Shown here in pieces: positions 23,301 through 33,920 of a DNA stretch of 64,000 bases; position 1 is the stretch's first letter; each line of letters opens with the position of its first letter. The notes beneath the pieces were generated by a model. That model did not search any database. It saw only the letters and a list, made by a program, of their open reading frames with translations, and was not told the DNA's origin. Origin of the DNA: Bathymodiolus brooksi (taxonomy: Eukaryota > Mollusca > Bivalvia > Mytilida > Modiolidae); NCBI GenBank assembly GCA_963680875.1, contig OY804588.1, positions 78,702,829 through 78,766,828 of the forward strand, in the 5' to 3' direction. A program made the position numbers and the translations under genes.

Positions 23301-23685
23301 AAAACCAAAACAATTGTTTTATTATCATTTACGTCAATGTTTGCGCGACACGCAGTTTATCCTCACAAAACAAACAATAACATCATGTTCCGTTTTTTCC
23401 CCCACTAAAATTAATGTTATTAATTCGTGGAAGGAATGTTGACATAAGATCGATCAATTGTTATATATATCTGTATTCTCATAAACCATGCAGTTACAAA
23501 GGTATAGAGATACATAAATAATAAATAATGAAAATCATACACAATGAAAACAGCAAGAAGAAAGAAAGGACAAATAAGAAACATTACTTAGTATATGATA
23601 AAAATATCAATAGCATATAAAATATTTGTATATATTAGTAATGTTAATTAGGATAATACATGTCTGTAGAAATTAAAAGATATTA

Positions 23686-23828
23686 TAAGTTCTAAGCTCC
23701 CTAGTGACCAACTATGATTATTTAGACGGTCAGTAAATTGTTGAAGGGTGAGCGCTTTAGCGCAAAACATTCAACTATTTACTTACCGTCTAAATAATTA
23801 TAGTCGGTCACGGGATCTTAGAACGTTT
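23686..23828. mobile_element. Hairpin (foldback) element next to the right arm
   Basis: CTAGTGACCAACTATGATTA faces TAATTATAGTCGGTCACGGG. The symmetry continues through TTTAGACGGTCAGTAAAT/ATTTACTTACCGTCTAAA and TTGAAGGGTG/CATTCAACT to the apex GCGCTTTAGCGC. It starts 11 bases past the right arm edge and has no counterpart on the left side of the window. No coding capacity. Confidence 0.65.
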
Positions 23829-24178
23829 TTGTACGATGTTGCTGATCTATAACTTGAAACAGTAACTAAGTTTTTTTCCACGAACTATGTTTGACGGACA
23901 CTCTTGGAAGTTCTAAGGATAAAGACGTAATGATCACTAGACAAAATTAAGCACCGCCCACTGACCTTCTGTAATTTTCCGTCTGCATTGAATCGTAACT
24001 GCTTATTTATCTAGCTTCTGCATCGATATTTTTAGGAATGGAATTTTCCACTGGCCAGTAAAGACTATTAATCTTATTCCCCAGATTTCCATATATGGCT
24101 CTGTATCTATCGTTATTTTTAGGAATGATTTTATCCAATCATAGGTCGTCTAATAAATACAACATCGTACAAAATGAT
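23829..24178. mobile_element. Possible small TIR element
   Basis: TTTTGTACGATGTTG at about 23834-23848 faces CAACATCGTACAAAA at 24161-24175, giving about 15 bp of terminal inverted repeat around 310 bp of non-coding DNA. It directly follows the hairpin above. No clear target duplication, so it is only a candidate. Confidence 0.4.
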
Positions 24179-24184
24179 TTAGTC

Positions 24185-24858
24185 CGGAGCGCACACAGAT
24201 TTATTGATAACTTTGATAAATCTGCAAATTTTTTAAGTTTGATTTGATATGATTTTTTCCATTAAATGGCCGAATTTTTTTGCACTTTGACACTTTATAA
24301 AGTAAGTGTCAATATAGTCTTTTCGAATACTGTTAAACAATTTGCATTCCAAAACGTTTGTCTAATTATAGCTGTATGCAATCATAATTGCTGTCTTTGT
24401 ATTTATATAATTATGTTTTAATTCACAAAGTTAAAACGAACATAAAGAATGTATGTATTTAACTTGTGTAATTTTCTGAATATAATAATTCTCAATGTAT
24501 CAATTGATCAACAAAATCTTCTTTTGTTATACCTTTTTGTGTAAATTGTTTTAAAAAATCAACCATACGTAGTACAATTTGTTAGATGTAGATGTAGATG
24601 TTGGACGTTGCAGTTCCCATTTATTACCGTATATATATATACATGTATATATACATGTACATATATATCATATAATTATCATCACAATAAAGTTCATGTT
24701 TACAATACACCACCATCAGCCGAACATCAGTATTGTCTTACTATTATCTAAAATATAAAACTTAATTTTAAAAATTAATAAAATATCAATGAAAAGGAAA
24801 ATCTACACAAAAATAATTTGAAATGCATAAGTATCAATATATATATATATACATAATA

Positions 24859-24905
<47 letters not shown>

Positions 24906-24930
24906 GTCAAATGAAATCCGTATGCTGGTA
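24185..24930. repeat. AT-rich non-coding DNA with AT microsatellites
   Basis: A TAGATG triplicate at 24590-24602, an ATATATAC/ATGTATAT alternation at 24630-24670, and long AT dinucleotide runs at 24837-24855 and 24863-24900. No gene recognised. The long AT run abuts the Penelope-like element, so it may mark its insertion site or be a slipped remnant of it. Confidence 0.6.
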
Positions 24931-24931
24931 C

Positions 24932-25286
24932 ATATAAAAGAAATTAGTAAAAAAAAGAACAACATTCTTGTACTAACGTTTTCACTGCTGTTGCAGATCT
25001 TCTGGTACAATGTTTATAAGTGTATATATATGACGTTAACAATAGTGTGACGTTAACAATATAAAGGGAGACTTTGATGTTACGTTTTCGCGGTAAAATA
25101 TATTACCTATAAAATTAATGAACATCTTTAAAGTTGTTATAAGATTAATAAAAATCTTTAAAGTCATTGTAAGATTAACGAAAATCTTTAAAGTCATTGT
25201 AAGATTAACGAAAATCTTTAAAGTCATTTATTATTTAACGAAGATTTAAGAATATTAATTAATAAAGTTTCTTTTCTTCTTCTTAA
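24932..25286 (-). repeat. Inverted copy of the Penelope-like element's 3' end
   Basis: Reverse complement of about 26217-26560. It includes the last codons of the endonuclease frame (RRRKETLLINILK), three copies of a 30-bp unit with GACTTTAAAGATTTTCGTTA, a GTTAACGTCA doublet and GATCTTCTGGTACAATG. It lies at the 5' side of the element body, tail to tail. Penelope-like elements are known for terminal repeats in direct or inverted orientation, and this fits the inverted form. Confidence 0.8.
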
Positions 25287-26283
25287 TACCGAACTTAATT
25301 CTTTAAATGACCATATTCGTTTCACCATAAACAGAGGCAAAATAGAAATGCCGTTTTTAGACGTTTTAATTCGTATATCAACAAATAACAACATAATAAC
25401 GGACATTTTCTCGAAAGATACTGACACCCATATGTATCTTAATTTCAGATCCAGTCACTCGAAGCATATTAAAATAAACATTCCGTTTAATTTGGCTTCG
25501 AGAATTATAACGATCACAAACACAGAGGAGTTGAGAGATACGTGACTACGAGAACTTAGATTGTATTTAAAAAATCAACAATATCCGGAAGAAATAGTTG
25601 AACATGGTATACAGAAAGGGTTGGAAAAAGGACCGATACATACGGAACTGCGGGAACAAGTACATGTAACTTCAAATCAAAATAATATAATTCCATTTGT
25701 AACTACGTATAATCCAAGGGATTACAATATTTTCCATTTTATGAAACAAATTGAATTTAACTTAAACAGTAGAGAATGTATGAAAAATGTATTGCAAAAA
25801 AAGAAGATTATAAACAGCAAAAGGCAGCCGTAAAATCTGAAAGGCTTCTTGTCATCATCAAAATTTGATTTTCATGAATCATCACCATCTGTTAAGAAAT
25901 GTACCGATAAGAGATGTATAACATGTCCGAGTTTAATAGAAGGAGCCTCGTTTACCTTTAAGAATGGACGGACTTTTACAGTTATGCAAGATATATCATA
26001 CAAAACTAAGAATCTTGTATACGCAATTATTTGCTCTAATTGTGGGGAATTCTATGTAGGTGAAACCAAAACTGAATTGCGAACTCGAATGACTGTTCAT
26101 AGACAACAAACAAGGCACCATGACCTTACTATAATAAGAGCTAATGAACATTTCCATGATTGTTCTGGAGGACATTTCAAAATATTCCCGCTGTATAAAG
26201 TTAATACAGAGGGTGATTTTTTAAGAAGAAGAAAAGAAACTTTATTAATTAATATTCTTAAACCTTCGTTAAATGATGAATGA
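25287..26283 (+). pseudogene. Penelope-like element: RT C-terminus plus GIY-YIG endonuclease
   Basis: Three adjoining frames. 25287-25545 holds the last RT block: MPFLDVLIRISTNN, TDTHMYLNFRSSHSKH and IPFNLASRI. 25561-25833 carries a connector (YPEEIVEHGIQKGLEKG...). 25849-26283 gives a Cys motif (CTDKRCITC) followed by the GIY-YIG nuclease core LVYAIICSNCGEFYVGET, the catalytic-type Arg in LRTRMTVHRQQ, and an ending in KETLLINILKPSLN. The RT palm with the acidic motif is missing, because the element is 5' truncated exactly where the inverted copy of its own 3' end begins. A TGA (25542-25544) and a TAA (25831-25833) split the three frames, so it is dead. In an active element the RT would copy RNA at a nick made by the GIY-YIG domain. 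Confidence 0.85.
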
Positions 26284-26560
26284 CTTTAAAGATTTTCGTT
26301 AATCTTACAATGACTTTAAAGATTTTTATTAATCTTATAACAACTTTAAAGATGTTCATTAATTTTATAGGTAATATATTTTACCGCGAAAACGTAACAT
26401 CATAGTCTCCCTTTATATTGTTAACGTCACACTATTGTTAACGTCATATATATACACTTATAAACATTGTACCAGAAGATCTGCAATAGCAGTGAAAACG
26501 TTAGTACAAGAATGTTGTGAAAAATCCGTTTTGTTCTTTTTTTACTAATTTCTTTTATAT
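26284..26560 (+). repeat. Penelope-like element 3' tail
   Basis: Two and a half copies of the GACTTTAAAGATTTTYRTTA unit, then TTACCGCGAAAACGTAACAT, the GTTAACGTCA doublet and GTACCAGAAGATCTGCAATA. Mirror of 24932-25286. It ends with TTTACTAATTTCTTTTATAT. A hammerhead ribozyme, found in some elements of this class, was looked for (CTGATGA with GAAA) and not seen. Confidence 0.75.
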
Positions 26561-26934
26561 ATTTATATTAACTTTATTTTTTATAACAAATATTACTGAA
26601 GCAAATAGAAAAACTAATTATAACGATTTGCGAACGGTATCACTAAATCAAACAAACTGCAGTTACCTGATAAATCGAACACACCTTATTGTTTTGAGTG
26701 TCGGTTTACGACAGCAGCGTGGCTATTTATTCTTACATACATTTTCCTATTTTCATTCTTGGGACCTGCAATTATCATCAGTTTGTGTTATTCATTCAAA
26801 TGGAATTATAGGGAAAATGCAGTTGGATTAATAAATAACATATACACTATACGTATCTACATATTAACAGACAGCTTTGTAAGTAAGAAATAATCAGTAT
26901 ATGTGTCAATACAACAATGGAATAATATGAAGCA
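26561..26934. other. Unassigned AT-rich segment
   Basis: A 104-codon open frame (26517-26831) begins with FFTNFFYIFILTLFFITNI, hydrophobic enough for a signal or membrane segment, and has two N-glycosylation sequons. However, its start lies inside the transposon tail and there is no family match, so I do not call it a gene. Confidence 0.3.
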
Positions 26935-27365
26935 GCCGGCTGTGATACTGGTATTACAAGTATTGTAATATTTACAATACTAGTATTACCAGTATTATAA
27001 TATTTACAATACTGGAAATACCAGTATTGTAAATATTACAATACTGTTAATACCAGTATTGTAACACTGTACAATACTAGAAATACCAGTTTTGTAATGT
27101 TGCAATACCGGAAATCCAGAATCGTATATATACAATACTGGATGTACCAGTATCGTGCATTTACAATACCAGAATCGTTGATCTATGCACAATACCGGAA
27201 GCTCCAGTATTCTTCATCCAGCAATACTGGTAATACTAGTATTATAAAACACACAATACTGGAAGCTCCAGTATTCTTCATCCAGCAATACTGGTAATAC
27301 TAGTATTATAAAACACACAATACTGGAAACTCTAGTATCCCGAATTCACCAGTATATATCAAACT
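26935..27365. repeat. Palindromic CAGTATTG satellite, block 1
   Basis: Built from TACCAGTATT and its complement AATACTGGTA, alternating with AT spacers such as GTAATATTTACAATACT. Neighbouring units are therefore inverted and the block is a string of palindromes. From about 27200 a 64-bp higher-order unit (CACACAATACTGGAAGCTCC, AGTATTCTTCATCCAGC, AATACTGGTAATACTAG) is directly repeated two to three times. The open frames on both strands here are by-products. Confidence 0.8.
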
Positions 27366-27640
27366 CTAAGGGACCATACAAAATATTTTGACATTACAGG
27401 ACTTTTGCCTCTTATGCTATGCACAGCAGAAATGACGTATGAGCATGCCAAATTGTGCATAGTCATTAATTTTAAGATTGAATATTGGCTGCTCCCAAAA
27501 TTAGCAAACGGAATAAGAGAATTATACCTGATTGTATCTATGCCATGACATTTGGGTTTAAACTGCAACTTTATGAAACATAATAACACATAATTGCTTA
27601 TCTTGTGTTTAAAAAAATAATTTAGAAATGATTTCTTTTT
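27366..27640. other. Spacer between satellite and polypyrimidine tract
   Basis: No feature recognised. A minus-strand frame (27359-27706) reads into the pyrimidine tract as low-complexity KRGGRKEKRGG and is not a credible gene. Confidence 0.3.
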
Positions 27641-27795
27641 GAATTTTCCCCCGCCCCTCTTCTCCTTTCTCCCACCCCTTTTCTCATTTCTTCCACCTCG
27701 CTTCACCTTTCTCCCTTCCCTCTTTTCCCCTCTTCTCCTTTCTCCCGCCCCTAGTCTCCTTTCTCCCGGTCTCCCTATTCACTCCGTCCTCTCAT
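27640..27795 (+). repeat. Polypyrimidine tract
   Basis: About 150 bases are almost pure C and T on the plus strand, in a loose repeat of CTCCTTTCTCCC. Such mirror-like homopurine/homopyrimidine DNA can adopt triplex (H-DNA) structure. It separates the two palindromic satellite blocks. Confidence 0.7.
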
Positions 27796-27854
27796 AACAG
27801 ACGCACAGACAGGACAGAAAAAAACAATATACAAGTACATTCCGCAACTTCGTA

Positions 27855-28100
27855 CCTAATCTTCCAGTATCTGCAATACTGGTATAACCAGTATTTTCCA
27901 GTATCTTCCAGTATCTGCAATACTGGTATTACCAGTATTTTCCAGAATCTTCCAGTATCTGCAATACTGGTATAACCAGTATTTCCCAGAATCTTCCGAC
28001 AATGACCAAATGACCAGTATCTTCTAGTATTGCAGATTCTGGAAGATTCTGGAAGACACTGGGATATTAGTATTTACCAGTATCTGTACCAGTATTGCAG
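27855..28100. repeat. Palindromic CAGTATTG satellite, block 2
   Basis: Same family as block 1 but organised as a direct repeat of about 53 bp: ATCTTCCAGTATCTGC, AATACTGGTATAACCAGTAT, TTTCCAGAATCTTCC. It then becomes inverted after 28020 (ATTGCAGATTCTGGAAGAT). Non-coding. Confidence 0.75.
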
Positions 28101-28791
28101 ATACTCGCAAGGGTTATAACGGGATGCCATTACACGTAATGGAGCAGCCGCCGAGATTTTTTGCGCTAGCTTACAGAGCTTCTGACGCCTGCATTTATCA
28201 ATAGTAAGACATAACCTTTCCTTTTGTCCATTATTATAACAAGTTTTTATCACCTACCAGTATTTTAGAATGTAATTCCCACAAAATAAAAATTCTTCTC
28301 TCTGAATATTTTGAATTTCGTCATTTCCGGCCTCACTATTTGGATGTCGATACCATATTTGCCGATTTAGGCGTGAATGCGTGTAGTAAGAAATACAATA
28401 TTTAGAAAAGCTCCGCCTTCGGTAGTTTCCGGTTATGGAAAACGATCGATAAATTTGAACAAGGTTGTTGCTACCTTTGAAAAGCATATATTTCTCAGCC
28501 AAACCGATTTAACAAGGACTGGGATCATCAGTAATAGTTATAATGAAATGTTTGAAGCGTAAATAGTGAGTTTTTATGTTTCAACTGAAATTTTGTTTGC
28601 ACCATTGTGACGAATGGGACCGCGTTGTAGCTCTACCGAGACACACGTTTGTCACAGGAGCTACATTATTGCAGCTAGAAAGGAGTGTGTATCTGGTCAT
28701 TTACAACACCGTGACGCAGATAAATTAATGCATATGGAAACAGTTAGATACACACATATTTGTCATTTCTGTATAGATATTATTTCCCGTG
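28101..28791. other. Unassigned segment upstream of a LINE relic
   Basis: Plus-strand frames at 28377-28562 and 28614-28820 have no recognised motif. Nothing else supported. Confidence 0.3.
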
Positions 28792-30945
28792 TTACTTTTG
28801 GCAAGAACAAATATGAATGAAATATCGCTTTTTAATTAAGTTGATAATTTTCAACTTAGTAATGTTTTTCTTTTGGTATTTAGCAACATTTTGTTCTTTC
28901 CAAATCATCCACATTGTGGTTGTCAAAATCGTGTTGACTATTGCGTTAATTTGATCATCTCTATGGCTTATTCCTAAGATTATCGAATTTTCTGATTTTG
29001 ATATAGTTTTAATTTCATTTTGTTCATAAAATTCATTGATTTTTTGGAAAATGTCTGTCCACACACTATCCACCAATTTACAGTTAACGAAAAGATGCAT
29101 TCAATTTTCGGGGTCTTTACAGAAATGACAACTACCATTTGGAGATTTATTCATCTTTTGTAACCTTTCTTCTGTATATATTATTGTATGTATCACTTTC
29201 TATTGTAAATGTTTGGATTTTCTATTTGCGAGATTTTTAAAATGTCTACCGCATATTTCTTCCCATGGTAATTCTACCCCGAAATAAATTTCCCATTTTT
29301 GTTGACATATTGGAATATTTTCTATTGCAAAAAAGTACTGTATATCTTTGAGGAGAAGTTGTTTATTTTCTAGAATATTATCATTTTTTATAAATTCGCA
29401 TTTATTTTTCACTGTAAATGGATAGTTTTTAGTATTTTCTTGATTAATGTTTGTCTGATTTGAGCATGAGAAGTAGTTCATGAGAAAATGATGCTTTTAT
29501 ACGGCTGTATTCGGCAATCCAGTTTCTTTTATCACGCAGTGTATTGAATATTTCAGTGTTATTTAGAAATATTTTACTATTTTCATCCCAGATATCTTTC
29601 ACCGTTATAAACCCACTTTTGGAGAAATTGGACAAAAATTGAGCTTTTCGTTTACATGCATATATTATTTTCGAATTGCCAAATATATGTTGCTCTACTA
29701 TATTTTCTCTTGTGTTAATTTTATTTAAACTCAGAAATGCAGACCGGCAATTTAAGAGATTCAGATAATATTTTGAAATCTTCCTTAATCCAATATCTTT
29801 GATATCTGAACATTTACAGAGAAAAAAATCGGTCTCAAATTTTTAATCCATTGATGTCAACCAATATTTATCAATATCATTCCATTTATCTAATTCTGAG
29901 TGTATTATATTATGCATACATTTAACTTGTTTTGCCTTAATAAAGTTATTCAAGTTCACCATTCCCATCCCCCCTTTATTCTGTGGTAAACTGCATACGT
30001 TTCTAGAGATTTGATTTGTTTTACCATCCCATATAAAATCCCATATGATGGAATTTATTTCCTTTTCAAATTTTACTGGAATACCCCTCATTTCTATTTC
30101 ATAGCCTATTACCGATAAGACAAATTATTTGATAATTAAAAATTTTCCAAAATACGCAAGATCTCTTGATTTCCAAACCTCCATACAACTTTTTATCTTA
30201 TTTATTTTTTCTAACCAGATCATTTCTAAGTCAATTGCATATCCATGAAATACCCCCAAAGCTTTAACCGGGTTTTTTTATCACTTAATATTTTCAAATC
30301 TCGGTTTTTTTACGCCATTTCCCTAGATACATCCTCACTGTTTTTTCCAAATTCATTTTTGCCCCAGAAGCTTTTTCATATATTTCAAGTGTTTTAAATG
30401 TTTCCTCGATGGATTCTTCAGCAAGCATGTTTACCTTTGACTCTATATCCGGTCCATTTCTATTTGGTAAAGATATGCCTACTATCTTGGGATTGCGTCT
30501 AATGGATGCCGCCAATGGCTCCGCCTGCAACATGTATAGCATCGGAGCGATTGGGCATCCTTAACGGATTGAACGTGAAATGTTGACGAAGCGGGATGCA
30601 AATCCGTTCGTCTGAATACTTGATTGTGCATTTGTGAAAAGCATTTTTACCCAGCCCCTGAAACAGTCACTAAAGCCAATTTTTTCAAAGCACAAATCTA
30701 TCCACCCCTACTCAGCTCTATCGAACGCTTTCTGTTGATCTAGGAATATAATTGCCCCCTCTTCATCCTCCATTGCTGTATAGTCTATGATATCCTGTAA
30801 TAATCTATTCCCCTGAAAAATATTCCTACCCTTTACGAACCCCTTTTGGTCTGTACTAATTTTATTTGGTAATACACGTTTTAGTCTCTCGGCTAATATT
30901 TTTGACACAATTTTGTAATCCACGTTAAGAAGAGTGTTTCGTTTT
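28792..30945 (-). pseudogene. LINE relic (L1/Tx1-like), 5' truncated
   Basis: Minus-strand order: RT start at 30923 (DYKIVSKILAERLKRVLP, STDQKGFVKGRNIF, IIFLDQQKAFDR), then an ISRSIR-stop-GCPIAPMLYML block near 30570, LEIYEKASGAKMNLEKT, GMGMVNLNNFIKAKQ (about 29950), RNWIAEYSRIKA (about 29530), and a C-terminal zinc-knuckle-type block with CHFCKDPEN and MHLFVNCKLVDSVW (about 29130-29050). The catalytic FADD motif is missing: the expected place reads NMLAEES. Many frameshifts and stops. The copy starts inside RT palm, so endonuclease and ORF1 are absent. It shares blocks with the LINE at 35816-40320, so both belong to one family. Confidence 0.82.
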
Positions 30946-31894
30946 TATCACTTGTGGCCATGTTGAAAAATAACAAGCTCCCGTTTGTTGTAACTTTATT
31001 TGTTTCAACCTGTAATAAAACAAAAATACATAACTCGAGCTGAAAATTGATATGAAAACACTAAAATTGACAACTGAATATTCGCACTCCTTGCATTCAA
31101 ATTAAATCCAACTTACACATTGACGGGATGTATTAATAAATGATAATCAGTTAATTCGAGCGACTTCCATGAACAGTTCAAGTCACATCAAAACTCACAA
31201 AGGACTGGGAGCTATAAGGGCCAAAGTCGGCCCCACCTCAGATGTCGATAAAATTTTCTCCAAAATGTATTTACAATATGTATTTTTCAGAAATAAATAC
31301 AGTTAGTTAATATGTGTATCTAATTCCTCACAGCAGATCGACAAATTCAGGTAATGAAAAGCAGTGAACGTCATTTTTTTCATTATACAGAACGTACGTA
31401 TCATTGTATTATAATGCATATCTATAAAAAAACAAAAACAAACATAATAAAACTCAATAAACAAAGCATAAATTTGACTTAATATGCAATGTGGAATGAC
31501 TTCAGGAATAAAAACATGTTCCGAAGCTGTATTATAAAATTAAAGTGTACGAATAGTAATGTCGCAACGTCACCAATTTTCGACGGTCTCCTGTTTTCGA
31601 CGGTTTGTTTCACGTGATAAAATCTCTCATTATTTTGACAACAACATTTGTCAGAGGTTATATTATGATGCTGAAATTGCATGAATGATCTCATGAAATC
31701 TGATCTGAAAATGTCATCTTTAAATGTAAGAACTACGTACCACATCTATTATTTCACGTTCAAATTGTAGTTTTTCGTAATTCATTTTTTCGTCACCTTA
31801 ACAAAGCTTTAATCATTTAAAAAATATATCTCATACAGACCAATTTTGGATTCATCGTCTGCTATGACATTGATAATGTACATATTGAGGTCAA
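30946..31894. other. Non-coding segment
   Basis: Beyond the truncated 5' edge of the LINE relic. AT-rich, no recognised feature. A short minus-strand frame at 31479-31745 has no motif. Confidence 0.3.
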
Positions 31895-32086
31895 TAGGGG
31901 CGGATCCAGGATTTCAAGTTAGGGGGCGCACTTAAAAAATTGCGCCGAGCGGAAGGAGGTGCGAAAATGTTTGGGGTATTTCGTGTGAAAAATCACGATT
32001 TTACGCCCAAAAAAAAATCATATTTTTTCCAATTGTAGGGTAGGGGCACGCACCGCGTGCGCCCTCCCCCCTGGATCCGCCCCTGG
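31895..32086. mobile_element. Small TIR element with GGGGCGGATCCAGG ends
   Basis: AGGGGCGGATCCAGGA at the left (31895-31910) faces CCTGGATCCGCCCCT at 32070-32085, both with BamHI-type GGATCC. The interior contains GGGGGCGCACTT and the counterpart GCACGCACCGCG, giving a GC-rich element of 190 bp in AT-rich DNA. No coding sequence. Compact, GC-rich ends like this are typical of non-autonomous DNA transposons. Confidence 0.7.
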
Positions 32087-33180
32087 GACATCAATTCAGA
32101 AACTTATTAACATTGATCGTCGAAAACTGGTCGAAATTTTAGTATTAATCTTAAAGAAGTAATAGATAGATTTATTTGGACAATAGAACTTTGTCATATT
32201 TGAAATTTGTTTAAACACTTTTTTAACCGTACCTTATTCTTAACGACAACCAATGCGATGTATATTCCAGTACATTTTTACGGACAACCATCACAAATCT
32301 ATAGAAAATAAAATGCCAAGGTGCGGGTTGAGAGAAGTCCAATATATAAAGATCGCTTTTTTTTTTATAATATGGAAATATTTTGGGAAATGGTGTGAAA
32401 CAAAATGTTTAATGTTTAAGCTAGGACCCTGTGACAATTATTATTTTTTTTATAAACTGATAGCAAACCTTGGAATCAGATATCCCATAGAAAGTTGTTG
32501 TCGATAGATAATTGTTTTACAATCAAGTATTTCATATATATTTATGATGAGAACAAGTTTACAACCATATGATTAATCGTGTAGGTAAAATGTGTGTCGC
32601 TGCCATGAGTCTATGTATGATTGTTTTGATTGTCACTAGAAAAAGAAGAGATGGTAGATATTATTTTGCTTTGTGACAAACCAACAACAACAACACTCCT
32701 AATAAACTGTTGGTATCAGATTTGTCTGGTGTCCCTTTCACATAAAGTCGGCGTTTTCCTAGAGGAAGCCATTTGTTATTTTATTTATGTCAAATTCGCT
32801 GTCATGTTAGGATTCTAATAATAATAGGATATTATAAATTATTATACAGCTATAATTTTAATCCAATAAAAAACAATATGGTTGTGATCGTCTTCCGTAA
32901 TTAGAATCGTCAAAATGAAATACAATCGAATTAATATCAAATGGTGACTTGTTTCAACCTCATTCAAAATATACCTTGACATTCTGTGATACTTGTACTC
33001 GTACATCACGTTCACTATCTTTTATTACTACACTGTTTCACTCAAGTGTACATTTTGTTCCTGTTCTAGTTAAAGGACTTTATCAAACAGAATCATACAG
33101 TTTACATGTAATGCAGTAAATACGCATTTAATCCACAGAAGAATATTTCTATTTTCCACACCTTGTGGTGTGCGGTCGCT
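32087..33180. other. Non-coding segment
   Basis: AT-rich, no gene or repeat family recognised. Plus-strand frames at 32253 and 32630 lack motifs. Confidence 0.3.
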
Positions 33181-33370
33181 ATTGTGCATGCGAAATATTA
33201 ATTGCAAACCCCATTGACTGGCTATTTGCTGCCTGTCTAGAATATTTTATCTTTTTCTCGATCGACAGTTCAGAAGCTAGAAAACAATATGATGAATAGT
33301 GTCTGTCAATCATGCAAACAATAACTTATGCACATGACAGAACGCATTTTCAATGCACTACATACACAAA
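33181..33370. repeat. Diverged piece of the giant-repeat inner edge
   Basis: TATTGTGCATGCGAAATATT (33180-33200) resembles TATTGCGCATGCGAAATATT at the inner part of the right arm (about 16108). CTCGATCGACAGTTCAGA (about 33257-33274) occurs in the arm near 16797, and ATCATGCAAACAATAACTT with AGAACGCATT (33327-33353) resembles the arm edge at 15930-15965. The order differs from the arm, so this is a rearranged relative, showing that the arm's inner end is itself a dispersed repeat. Confidence 0.45.
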
Positions 33371-33687
33371 CTTTTGATCCATCATTTGTCCATTGGAGGT
33401 TGATTTAAGAGAATGGAACTGATAGAAGTTAAAAGTTTAATTTGGGCGCAAAAGGGGAAACTTTATATAATTTATGAAAATGTGATGTGAATTCAGTGGC
33501 CAACCATCCCAGTCTGGTGGCAAAAACAAAGGTATTGTTCTGATATGCCTAACGTTGTGTCTGCAAATTCCATCCAATGAACCCCAACAAAAAACCTACT
33601 TTCAGCAAACCAATTATAAACAGTGATAATCATAAATTCCATCAATATCAATAAAACAATTACCTTTCATCTTAACTGAACTTGAAC

Positions 33688-33920
33688 CGTCGTGGTCGTA
33701 TGGTAGTTGAATTTACAACTACCTGTGCAATCATTGCCTATCACCACTTAAGTTGTGAGTTTGAACCCCATTCATGGCGAGGTGTACTCGATAAAACATT
33801 ATCTGATAAAGTTTGTCAGTGACTTGCGACAGGTCTGTGGATTTCTCTGGGTACTCCAATTTCCGCCACAAAAGTAGTAACTGAAATATTTTTGAAAGTG
33901 GTGTTAAGCACCTAACCTCC
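33688..33920 (+). mobile_element. tRNA-derived SINE
   Basis: Head GTCGTGGTCGTATGGTAG with B-box-like GAGTTTGAACCCC, then CAGTGACTTGCGACAGGTC, CTGGGTACTCCAATTTC, and the tail AACTGAAATATTTTTGAAAG plus GTGGTGTTAAGCACC. Full length, same family as 18990-19215. The flanks CCTCCAATGGACAAATGATG (33914-33933) and CATCATTTGTCCATTGGAGG (33381-33400) are inverted copies of each other, so the SINE sits beside a larger inverted repeat. Confidence 0.75.

Larger units (their letters stand above)
15924..23675 (-). repeat. Right arm of the giant inverted repeat
   Basis: Reverse complement of 30-7338, starting at GTCAAGCATGCAAACAAT and ending at GTAGAAATTAA. Beyond 23675 the sequence (AAGATATTATAAG) no longer mirrors the left flank. 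It is about 440 bp longer than the left arm. It lacks the 910-bp insert of the left arm (525-1437) and has its own insert at 18214-19630. No target duplication is obvious outside the two outer edges. Confidence 0.93.

Noticed and set aside
24930..26560. Hammerhead ribozyme in the Penelope-like element's terminal repeats
   Set aside because: The CTGATGA and GAAA core elements were not found in either orientation by eye.
26517..26831. 104-codon frame with hydrophobic N-terminus
   Set aside because: Its start is inside the Penelope-like element's tail and no domain or splice context supports a gene.
23686..28100. CRISPR-like array from the regularly spaced repeats
   Set aside because: Eukaryotic context, units are palindromic satellites without unique spacers, and no cas genes.
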